This document shows, piece after piece, positions 44,852 through 52,991 of a stretch of 64,000 bases of DNA (positions within the stretch are counted from its first letter, which is position 1; each line of letters starts with the position of its first letter). The notes below the pieces were generated by a model. The model was not told the DNA's origin. It saw nothing but the letters and a program-made list of their open reading frames with translations, and ran no database searches. This stretch comes from Sphingosinicella flava (GTDB taxonomy: Bacteria > Pseudomonadota > Alphaproteobacteria > Sphingomonadales > Sphingomonadaceae), in the NCBI RefSeq assembly GCF_016025255.1, contig NZ_CP065592.1, positions 1,593,122-1,657,121 on the forward strand. Reading direction: 5' to 3'. The position numbers and the translations under genes were made by a program.

Positions 44852-45935
44852 AGGACAGCAATTCCACATCGGGGAGCGAATGGGAAAAGGGGCGCCTTTC
44901 GCCGGCCCTCATCGGAGCGCCTGCCCGCGCCTCATACAAGCGGACGTAATCGGTCGCCATGCGTCGCGCCGTGAAACGCGCCTCGAACCGATCGCGAACC
45001 ATCCGACGCGGCAGAGCCGCGGCTTTGCCAACCGCAGCGACCGCCTCCTCCAGATCATGTACGATCAGGCCGCTGAGCCCATCGTCGATCACTTCGGGCA
45101 CCGAGCCGCTGTCCCAAGCAATTACCGGCGTTCCCGCCGCCATCGCCTCGATCATAACAAGCCCGAACGGCTCTGGCCAATCGATCGTAAACAGCAGCGC
45201 CCGTGCGTTGCCAAGAAAATCCGCTTTTTCCGCATCCCCAATCTCGCCGATAAATTCGATTAAAGGATTATGCAGCAAGGGCTCGATTTCCTGATGGAAA
45301 TAGACCTGATCCACCTTGTCCACCTTTGCGGCGATCTTCAGCTTCACTCCCGCGGCAGTGGCGATAGCGATCGCTCGGTCGGGGCGTTTTTCGGGCGACA
45401 TGCGGCCAAGGAAGGCAAGATAATCACCAGGCCCAGCCGAATATGGAATGAGGGTTTCGGGAAGGCCGTGATAAACGGTTCCGATGAAGTTGGCCGGCGG
45501 CATGGGCGTCCGCTGATTATCGGAAATCGACACCAACGACATGTTGGTGAAGGTGGTATAAGCAGGCCATGAATCCGGCAGATCCTGCCGCCCATGCAGG
45601 GTCGTCAGGCACTTGCCCGCTTCGTCCTGAAAAAGCGCGAGCGGCAGCAAATCGACATGGAAATGAAGAATGTCGAACTGGTTCTTCATCCGGCGTACCC
45701 GGTCGAGCATCACGAGGTGATAGGCATTGTGATCGTTGATCCCGGCAAGGCGCAGTCCGGTCGGGGCACAGGACACGAGATCAGCCGAGGTGATGGAATC
45801 TCCGCTCGCAAACAAAGTCACATCGTGGCCAAGCTCGACAAGCGCTTCCGTCAACCATCCAACAACTCGCTCAGTCCCCCCATACAGACGGGGCGGCACC
45901 GCTTCGGCGAGCGGGGAAATTTGGGCGATGCGCAC
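44844..45935 (-). CDS. Glycosyltransferase family 4 protein
   Basis: The 363-residue GT-B enzyme has the N-terminal acceptor domain (ISPLAEAVPPRLYGGTERVVGWLTEALVELGHDVTLFASGDS) and the donor domain (FLGRMSPEKRPDRAIAIATAA). The GT4 signature EPFGLVMIEAMAAGTPVIAWDSGSVPEVI contains the E-x7-E nucleotide-sugar site. It starts with a GTG preceded by GGAGGAG at proper spacing. It overlaps the downstream glycosidase gene, so both are cotranslated. A sugar donor cannot be assigned. Confidence 0.92.
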   Translation of the reverse strand: MRIAQISPLAEAVPPRLYGGTERVVGWLTEALVELGHDVTLFASGDSITSADLVSCAPTGLRLAGINDHNAYHLVMLDRVRRMKNQFDILHFHVDLLPLALFQDEAGKCLTTLHGRQDLPDSWPAYTTFTNMSLVSISDNQRTPMPPANFIGTVYHGLPETLIPYSAGPGDYLAFLGRMSPEKRPDRAIAIATAAGVKLKIAAKVDKVDQVYFHQEIEPLLHNPLIEFIGEIGDAEKADFLGNARALLFTIDWPEPFGLVMIEAMAAGTPVIAWDSGSVPEVIDDGLSGLIVHDLEEAVAAVGKAAALPRRMVRDRFEARFTARRMATDYVRLYEARAGAPMRAGERRPFSHSLPDVELLSYG

Positions 45936-46719
45936 CTATTCTCCTCCGAAGCGCAGCAACGCTCCAACAAGGAAACGAGACAGGTTGCAGGCCGGTTCCG
46001 GCAGTTCATCCCGGCGTGGTAGGGAAACGACGCATTTGGCGAACTCTCCAGCTTAAATGAGCGGCGGATCGTCGCTACCATATGGTGAGGGTGGAACGCG
46101 GACTTTGGCCTTGGCCGCGAAATCATGAACCCGCGCTACGACGGTTGATGCCACTGCCCTTGCAAGTTCTCGGCTGCGTTTCCACGGTGAGGAGCGAATT
46201 TGGGCGAACATCAACGTAGGCCGACGAGCATCAGTCAGCCCCCCTACGAGAGAAGGGGGAAAAAGCTGGATGTCGGCGGATTTCAGCGGATGTGAAAGTG
46301 GCGGAGCGGGAGGCTTGGGAACCTCACAATCTAAGGCAATGAAACAAATCATCTTTGTCCAGGTGCAAATTTCCCGTTCCCTCACTTGTTACCACAGAAA
46401 GATTCGGGTGGCCTCTTTGAGGTTCACTTAGGGCCCATCTCGGACGTTCAGAGCTAACACGGATCCCCGTAAGCCGACGTTTAACACCAGACGACCGTGA
46501 TTTGCGTGTGCGCTTCATTCGAGAGGGGCGGTACCCGACGGAATCCCTCAAACAGGTCTCAGGGGACCATGTCGCTCGTGTCGCCGCAACCTCAACGTGC
46601 CGCGCTCTGCTCTTGCCTTACCTCGCTAACCGTTCGCGTCATTAAGCGAACCGCTTCAGTCCTGTGAACATGCGGATAAGCCACTGGACCGAGCCCCGTA
46701 GTCGTTCTACCCTTGTTCT
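45936..46719. other. 784-bp region without a supported gene
   Basis: Short open frames on both strands lack start signals and family character. The region contains the right copy of the 19-bp repeat (46296-46314) and a CCCCCCT...AAGGGGG mini-hairpin (46239-46261). It probably marks the edge of the accessory segment. Confidence 0.5.
46296..46314. repeat. 19-bp direct repeat, right copy (tRNA 3'-end-like)
   Basis: This is the exact copy of the sequence at 42572-42590. The two copies bracket the glycosidase/GT4 gene pair and this copy borders the defence-like region to the right. No integrase gene is in the window. Confidence 0.6.
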
Positions 46720-49700
46720 ATGCCAAACCGGAAAGATGAGGAGCCAACGTCGGGTCGTCTCATGCCGTCCGCCTTCATGAGGCAGCTTCGACCCGAGTGC
46801 TATTCAGATAGCGGCGATCGGGCAACCTACGTGCTCGATCGCTCGCTTCTGGAATTTCAGCTCAATTCAATCACGACACGCAACGAGACGCACGATTTTG
46901 AGGTTTTCTGCCGCCACCTATGCCAGCGCACCATCTGCCCAAACCTGCGGCCTCAGACGGGGCCAGAGGGCGGTGGCGACAGCAAAGCCGATGCCGACAC
47001 TGTCCCAGTCGCTGATGAAATCGCCACCTTAACCTATGTCGGCGAAGCGAACGCCGGACGAGAAAAATGGGCGTTCGCTTTCAGCGCCAAGGCAACCTGG
47101 TCCGAGAAGGTTCGCAAGGATGTTGCCGGCATCGTCGCGACCGGGCGCGGTTATGATCGAATTTTCTGCGTTACCAGTAGGCCGGCGCGAGCAAAAGACC
47201 GTGCTCGCATCGAGAAGGAGCTGACCGACAAGTATGCGGCCCCGGTGACCATTCTCGACCGCTCCTGGATCGTCAAAGAGGTGATCGAGAACGATCGGAA
47301 GGACCTAGCCTTCAATTATCTCGGCGTCGGCCAAATGACGAACGACCCGCTCCATCTGGGACCAGAAGACTACTCGCGCATCCAGCAGCTCGCCGCCATT
47401 GAGCGCGCGATTGATGACCCTGCTGCTTTCGCGGGGATGGAAGGCCAGCGAGTGACGGAAGCGCTGGTTGCGGCAAAGCTATCTCGGAATCTCGAGCGTC
47501 CGCGGGTGGACACCGACGGACGTTTCGTCCGAGCAATCCGTTTGGCAGATCAGGATGGCACCTACCGACAGCAGCTCGAAGCTCGATACGAGCATCTTTG
47601 GACATCCTATTTTTGGTTCGATGACATTGGGCTCCTCAATCGCGACTATTCCAACTTCGAGAAGTTCGCCCTCAAGACCAATCACGCACGCAACCTTGAG
47701 TTCCTCGTCAACCTTTTGCAGCTTCAATTCAATTCTGTCATTCACAGGCATCTAAGCCGTGAGCAAGCGCAGCTCGATCATCGCATCGCGACGCTGAAGG
47801 CAGCCCTGGAGATGATGGCGGCCGACGAAGACCGACCGAATAATCGGCTCGAAGCCAGGACATCTCTTGCCATCATTCAGATGAACCTCGCAAAGGTCGA
47901 CGGCAAAGCGGCCGACCTGCCAGCTGTATGGCGCGAGTTCTCCTCAATCCTCGACGCTGCAAAAGGAATGGGCGAGTTTGGAGCGAAGCGTCTAATCCAA
48001 TTGGTCGAGATTGCCGGCGGGATTGCGGGCAACGATCCCGATTACAACAATCTTATCGAGAAGCTGGCCGATTTCGTCGCCACACGAACGAGCGAGGCTC
48101 AAGCAGCTCTGATCCTGCTAAAACGGGCACAGCAGCTGGGCTTTGCTGACAAGTTCGACATGATCCGCTGGCTTGGCAAGGCCGCGGCCAAGCTGACGAA
48201 GAGGGAGCATAACGAGCAGCTGATCGAAGCTCAGCAGCTACTGACCCTTGCTTACCGGAGCGCGGGTCTCCTTTGGGCTGCGCGAGCTACGTGTCTCTTT
48301 GTCGCAGCTTCAATCATCATCGAAGGAGAAGAGAAAAGCGAGCTTCCGGTCAGCTTCGTACCAACGATGAAGCTGCTGGCGTGGCTGTCACTAGAACTCG
48401 GGATCTTACCGGACTTCCTGCTCGCTATCCAATTACTGAACGGAGCTTTGGCGACCCTACCGCTCGACGAGGAGTCGCAGGAGAAGGTCAAGAAGGACAT
48501 TTTTGCGCTCGATCTGGCCTTGGGGTGTCGTCTGCTGAACGCAACTGACGAGGAGCTCAAGAAGCTAAAATTCCTCCCTGACCTGCTTGAGGCGCTTGGC
48601 CTATTCATGGCCCGTGGCGCGCTTCTTTATACCTCAGGCTATAAGGACCTGCTGCGTGAGGATGGAAGCATCCCTCCTGAGGAATCTGACGAAGGCGCAG
48701 AGCGCCAGATGGCCCTGCTGGCGAGCCAACCGATTGCTCAGCAAGTTTCAGACCGAATCCTATTAAACAGTGGGGACGTGCAGGTCGCGTCAACCACGGT
48801 TTTAGGTATGACGGTTGAGGTCACAAGCGCCACAACCAACCTGTCTCTGTTGATAGCTCAGACTGTTTTGGGATCATTGGAAGCGTTCTTTGCTACGGTG
48901 ATTGAGCAACGTGCTGCTCCGCACACCGAGCGCTTCCTTATCCGCATTGTTGAAGTGGGCGGGGACGTCCCGTCGTTCGACGTAGATGTTATGAAAATGC
49001 GCGGAACTGTTGGCTGGCCTCGGACTCTTTCGCCATCACGCTTTCCTCAGCAGGAAAGCGTGCAGCATTTCCTAATGGAGCTAACCGGTAAGGTGCTCGC
49101 GAGCGCTTTCATCATCAATGATGTCACGTCGCTTCTGGATTCCCTCTACGTGGACGAAGAGGTCCAGGGTCGTATGGCGATGATTCTAGCAGCATGTACC
49201 AGCTATCATCGCATTGCAGGGCGGGACGTATCCCGGCCCGAAAACTGGCAGAACCGAATACGGTCGACGTATCCGCCGCGGCCGCCACGGCCACAGCTAG
49301 AGCGAATAGATTTTCCTGTTTCTCCGGATGAAGACGACGAGGAGGATACCAGCGACGATGATGGTATCGGACGCCCAAGGCCCAGGAACCATCGTCAGAT
49401 GGGCGTGCGCTCGGTGATCGACCTTCACGCCTGGAACCAGGCCAAATGGAAGGGCGCGGGCTACCTCCAGTTTCAACCCGATTATCCCCCCGCGCTCGTC
49501 CTGCTGTTCGAGAACCGTGAAGGCGCCATCAACATCTTTGAGCGTTGGCGGGAGCGCTTCGGGATCGTGGATGAGCGAGAAGAGGTGCGGCTGGCCATCA
49601 TCCGCAACATTTTCCCCGAACATCCAGCCCACTACGCGGTGCAGGTCAGTTCTCGGTTACCCACCACCGAGGAGGTAAAGGTCGATCAGCCATTCGTCAC

Positions 49701-49950
49701 AGCAACGCGCTCGCTAGTGATGGAGCCCGAGACTGATACTAACTTGCAGATGTTTCTCAGCGCCTATCAGAAGATCGGCGCCTATTACCTGATGCCAGGC
49801 ATCCTGAATGGACCAGAGCCCGAGTTCATGAACGAGTTGAGCATCATCAAGCGGGAGTTGACCCTAACAACAGCCTCCGCAGTCGGCGAACACGATGTCG
49901 AGAATGTTGCGCTGCGCATGATCTACGAACGGGAGGGGATGGAGAGCTGA
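46720..49950 (+). CDS. Large protein with restriction-endonuclease-like N-terminal domain, candidate defence effector
   Basis: This 1076-residue protein is not one I can name. Residues about 55-200 look like a PD-(D/E)xK/Mrr-type nuclease domain: helix FEVFCRHLCQRTI, a candidate metal Asp in GPEGGGDSKADAD, the core-strand FAFSAK (K about residue 127), then DRIFCVTSR and ILDRSWIV. Residues about 290-700 are helical-repeat-like. A Pro-rich and then strongly acidic linker (SPDEDDEEDTSDDDG, about 868-882) precedes a basic segment and a C-terminal domain. No Walker motif was seen. It has no signal peptide, and its composition is lower in GC than the flanks. It stands alone, transcribed towards other accessory genes. 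Confidence 0.75.
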   Translation: MPNRKDEEPTSGRLMPSAFMRQLRPECYSDSGDRATYVLDRSLLEFQLNSITTRNETHDFEVFCRHLCQRTICPNLRPQTGPEGGGDSKADADTVPVADEIATLTYVGEANAGREKWAFAFSAKATWSEKVRKDVAGIVATGRGYDRIFCVTSRPARAKDRARIEKELTDKYAAPVTILDRSWIVKEVIENDRKDLAFNYLGVGQMTNDPLHLGPEDYSRIQQLAAIERAIDDPAAFAGMEGQRVTEALVAAKLSRNLERPRVDTDGRFVRAIRLADQDGTYRQQLEARYEHLWTSYFWFDDIGLLNRDYSNFEKFALKTNHARNLEFLVNLLQLQFNSVIHRHLSREQAQLDHRIATLKAALEMMAADEDRPNNRLEARTSLAIIQMNLAKVDGKAADLPAVWREFSSILDAAKGMGEFGAKRLIQLVEIAGGIAGNDPDYNNLIEKLADFVATRTSEAQAALILLKRAQQLGFADKFDMIRWLGKAAAKLTKREHNEQLIEAQQLLTLAYRSAGLLWAARATCLFVAASIIIEGEEKSELPVSFVPTMKLLAWLSLELGILPDFLLAIQLLNGALATLPLDEESQEKVKKDIFALDLALGCRLLNATDEELKKLKFLPDLLEALGLFMARGALLYTSGYKDLLREDGSIPPEESDEGAERQMALLASQPIAQQVSDRILLNSGDVQVASTTVLGMTVEVTSATTNLSLLIAQTVLGSLEAFFATVIEQRAAPHTERFLIRIVEVGGDVPSFDVDVMKMRGTVGWPRTLSPSRFPQQESVQHFLMELTGKVLASAFIINDVTSLLDSLYVDEEVQGRMAMILAACTSYHRIAGRDVSRPENWQNRIRSTYPPRPPRPQLERIDFPVSPDEDDEEDTSDDDGIGRPRPRNHRQMGVRSVIDLHAWNQAKWKGAGYLQFQPDYPPALVLLFENREGAINIFERWRERFGIVDEREEVRLAIIRNIFPEHPAHYAVQVSSRLPTTEEVKVDQPFVTATRSLVMEPETDTNLQMFLSAYQKIGAYYLMPGILNGPEPEFMNELSIIKRELTLTTASAVGEHDVENVALRMIYEREGMES

Positions 49951-50055
49951 GGAACCGACTTGCTAGCGCTCCCAAGCGCGAGGCGATGGTGCCGGAGATC
50001 GACGCGAAACTCGCAGAGTGTTTGGGTATTTCCGTTGGGCGGCCGCAAGCGCCTC

Positions 50056-50439
50056 TTACGAATACCCTCTGGTCGCCTCGGCGATCTGCGACTCCGAAAC
50101 CGAGAAGCGCTCCACCTCGAACTCAGGAGCGTTCGCGTGCTCAAGACTTCTCCGCCATTGATCGCTTGAGTAGGGGCTGACCGCCGGCACGCACTCGACA
50201 AAGACTTCGTCGAACGTGCCGACCTTTGGCGGATCTTTGCCAAAGCCGCCGGTTTCGGGGTGAAAGAGGCGCCACCAAATCTTCGCGACGATCATGTCTT
50301 CCCCGAATGGCCTTGGGTGATCCGGGCGTTGAATGGACAGATAGTCGCCAACACGAGGCAACATTGGGGCTTCGAAGTCCAGAGAGTAGTCGGGTTTCAC
50401 CTTCCCCGCTTCCCGAACGACCACAGTGAACTTCACCAT
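50056..50439 (-). CDS. Conserved small protein of unknown function
   Basis: The 127-residue protein starts MVKFTVVVREAGKVKPDYSL and contains LPRVGDYLSIQRPDHPRPFG and AKIWWRLFHPETGGF. An AAAGGACAG ribosome-binding site lies before the ATG, and its composition looks coding, so it is probably real although I cannot assign a family. It is mainly beta-strand-like, soluble, and lies between two plus-strand genes in the accessory region. Confidence 0.65.
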   Translation of the reverse strand: MVKFTVVVREAGKVKPDYSLDFEAPMLPRVGDYLSIQRPDHPRPFGEDMIVAKIWWRLFHPETGGFGKDPPKVGTFDEVFVECVPAVSPYSSDQWRRSLEHANAPEFEVERFSVSESQIAEATRGYS

Positions 50440-50575
50440 CGAACTGTCCTTTCAGTCACACCGCGAGCAGCCCCGCTGCTTTGCCCTACCTCTGCCGGTT
50501 TAGGCCGGCCCTCGCAAGTTGGTCGTAATCCTGTCGCGCCTTCCTATATCGTCCTACCGAAAGGAAGAGTGATCA

Positions 50576-51316
50576 GTGGAAGTAGTGAAGGCAACGTCGG
50601 CGGACCTTGATTGCATCCTCGGCTGGCTTGAGCGCGAGCACCAGGAAGACGGGTATGGGTTCTGGTCCAACAGGCGGCTGATCATTCAGGCACTCGAATA
50701 TGACGAGCTGACCGTCATCCGCGAGGAGGGCGACGCCGTCGCCTTCCAAGTCGGCAAGCACGCTCCAGACATTACGAGCATCCGCAAGGACCGGCGCGGC
50801 AAGGGCCACGGCACAGCTCTTTTCGAGGCGGGGCTGCGCCGCGCGATCAAGGAGAACGTAAACGTGCTGAACATTACATGCGCGCCCGCGACCTCATGGA
50901 CGTTCTGGCGACGCTTCGGCTTCGAGGCTCTTGGCCCGGTGCGCGAGTGGGGCGAAGTGAAAGCACGACGTGTTCTAGAGCGGCGGCACGAACTACCTCA
51001 CGGCACGCCTGCTGACGTGGAGGTCGCCTTCTACCCTGAAGACGCGCTCTGTCGAGATGGTGATGCAGTGGAGCCGCTTGCCGCCCACCGTCCGGAAGCC
51101 GTTCGAATGGAGGATGGCACGACCGCGCTCGATAGTCGCGTTGTCGGCCTAATCCCGGAGAACGGGCGTGACCTAGCCGTCCGCATCATCGTGGACGGTG
51201 AAGAACGATGCTTTTGCAAGGCTCATTACGACGAAGCTGAGGCTGCCGGAGTCATTCGCGACTGGCGAGGCGGCGCCTTCTATGTCGACCGGGTTCCGCC
51301 GTCTCCTAACGCCTGA
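50576..51316 (+). CDS. GNAT-family N-acetyltransferase with extra C-terminal domain
   Basis: This is a 246-residue protein whose first 130 residues fit the GNAT fold. The acetyl-CoA loop is in IRKDRRGKGHGTALFEAGLRRA (R-x-x-G-x-G), and the C-terminal strand region is in TFWRRFGFEALGPV. The remaining 110 residues (from about HELPHGTPADVEVAFYPEDA) are not recognised and may bind a partner. The start is a GTG with AAAGGAAG upstream. The substrate is unknown; GNAT proteins in such islands can be toxins, but no antitoxin partner is evident. Confidence 0.82.
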   Translation: MEVVKATSADLDCILGWLEREHQEDGYGFWSNRRLIIQALEYDELTVIREEGDAVAFQVGKHAPDITSIRKDRRGKGHGTALFEAGLRRAIKENVNVLNITCAPATSWTFWRRFGFEALGPVREWGEVKARRVLERRHELPHGTPADVEVAFYPEDALCRDGDAVEPLAAHRPEAVRMEDGTTALDSRVVGLIPENGRDLAVRIIVDGEERCFCKAHYDEAEAAGVIRDWRGGAFYVDRVPPSPNA

Positions 51317-52040
51317 GATTGAGTCGCATCCTCCGTGTGAGACGGACTTGCATCCTCCGGAGCCACGCTATCGCGTGTCTCCCCCAGCCCTTGCGCCGCA
51401 TCCTAAGCTGACCTGCTAGGTTTTGAGTCAAGCCAATCGCGGCTTGGTTGCGACGAAGGCAAAATCTCGCGAAGCCTCGTAATAATCCAGTCGAACGCCT
51501 CGCCCGGACCATTCGGCTGTGGCTGGCTTGTGGCTGGATCGAAGATCGCCTTAAGGAAATAAGCTGCGCTCTCAAGTCCGACGTTTCGGTTGCCGACGGC
51601 GTACTCTCATCGATCGCTGGCCGAACGCGCTGAATTCCTGACGGATGCGTAGAGCCGGACGTGTTGACAGCATGGGCTGCCTTGCGTCGGGTGTTCGCGA
51701 TGCCAGCTCCCCAAGGTAGCGTTGTGAATGAGACAGAAGGCAGCGTGGATCGGTTAGACTACAGCCAGCAGTGATCAGCGCACAACAGAGTTCGATTGTT
51801 GTCTTGTAGGTGCCGAACAGCATTTGGCCGAGGCTGATCCCTGTCCCTGCAACTGCCTTCCACGTCCTCTGCTCGTTCTGCGACCAACAAGGTGTAGGAT
51901 CCTCGGTCGTCGATCGCTACCCCGATCCGTTTGTGGTCGCCGACGATCATCCGCAATGCGATCGAGCAGCGCGACGAGCGCCTATTACCGCGCGCGCCAA
52001 GCGACGAGAGTGGTGCTAATCGCCACTGAAACGTAGTTGG
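51317..52040. other. 724-bp region without a supported gene
   Basis: Only short frames are present. The stretch near 51448-51633 has some coding flavour (a 61-residue frame with RLARTIRLWLACGWIEDRLK) and may be a remnant of a decayed gene, but I cannot assign it. No inverted repeats of an insertion sequence were found. Confidence 0.4.
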
Positions 52041-52991
52041 TTACGCTTTGGGCCGCCGCCAGTGGGGTGAGGCCAAAGGCCGGTCATTCCAATCCTCGGG
52101 CAAGTCGAACAGTCGGTCGTCCGCGTCCGTGATTGGCGTTTCGGTGCGCCACGCAAACCCGTTGGTTGTATCGCCCCAGGCGAAATCGACCTGTTCCTGC
52201 GGCAGCGCCGCCACGAAGGCCTCGCGCTCTTCGGCCGGGCCGTAAAGACCGAACACCCGAAGCCGGCCATTCCACTCCACCGCCCAGCTGGCGAGCTCAC
52301 TATCCGGCTTGCGGCGCATTTCATGACGGAAATAGCCGTCCGCCAGAATCGCGGTGCAGACCGGCTCCCAAGGGCGCGTCGCCGCGGTGAAAGCCATGAG
52401 CCGCGGGTTTCCCCAATCTTCCCTAGTCAGATGTCCAAGCGTTAGAAACTCGCCCGGTTGCAGCCATCCGCCATGGCCGCGCTCGATGTCGAACGAGCGA
52501 AAATGGGTGAAGCCCTGGACATGATAATAAGCGAGACGCGCGACCCGCTGATCCTCGAGCGTCGGCATTGCGACACAGCTATAGGTCAGCGACACGCCGC
52601 CCCCGATCGGAATGCTCGTGTCGATCTTGTTGTAGCTTTGCGCAGCAAGTCGGCGCGTCGCCGGACTGATGGCACCCTTTGATTTCCTGGCGACGGTGCG
52701 TCGCAGCCGCTCATCGTCACGCACATAGTTGCCGCGCGTGTCGGGTAGCATGGTGATGATCGAGATATCATCCTCGAGCACGGCCTTGCGGTCATTGCAC
52801 GGCCGGCAGGTTTTGACTTGGAGAAAGAAACCCGTGGCGAGGGTGCCCTCCGGCACGAATCGGCGCCCAACGACATGATCCTGCGTCGTGGTCCGGCGCT
52901 CGAGCGACTCGCCACAGTAGGCGCATTTGCGATTGGGAAGGCTTACCGGCTTGCCCGGATCGAACGCCTCTCTAAGGTCCACGTCGCTCAT
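52041..52991 (-). CDS. HNH-nuclease-like protein coupled to a DUF4238 gene
   Basis: The 316-residue protein begins with an HNH/treble-clef-type module: CAYCGES, then TTQDHVVGRRFVPEG, then CRPCNDRKAVLEDD. This gives a CxxC...DHV...CxxCNxxK pattern with the Asp-His pair and Asn expected of HNH nucleases. Residues from about 150 on form an unrecognised domain with several Trp residues (EWNGRLRVFGLYGPAEE). ATG 52991 overlaps the DUF4238 stop (ATGA), fixing the start; 48 codons open upstream read over that gene. Nicking or cleavage of DNA is likely but unproven. Confidence 0.8.
   Translation of the reverse strand: MSDVDLREAFDPGKPVSLPNRKCAYCGESLERRTTTQDHVVGRRFVPEGTLATGFFLQVKTCRPCNDRKAVLEDDISIITMLPDTRGNYVRDDERLRRTVARKSKGAISPATRRLAAQSYNKIDTSIPIGGGVSLTYSCVAMPTLEDQRVARLAYYHVQGFTHFRSFDIERGHGGWLQPGEFLTLGHLTREDWGNPRLMAFTAATRPWEPVCTAILADGYFRHEMRRKPDSELASWAVEWNGRLRVFGLYGPAEEREAFVAALPQEQVDFAWGDTTNGFAWRTETPITDADDRLFDLPEDWNDRPLASPHWRRPKA

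Noticed and set aside
46053-46551. Two small minus-strand frames (46053-46385 and 46324-46551)
   Set aside because: Neither has a ribosome-binding site or recognisable composition, and one runs across the direct repeat.
51317-52040. A transposase remnant
   Set aside because: A 61-residue frame looks faintly coding, but there is no recognisable DDE or HTH motif, terminal inverted repeat or target duplication.
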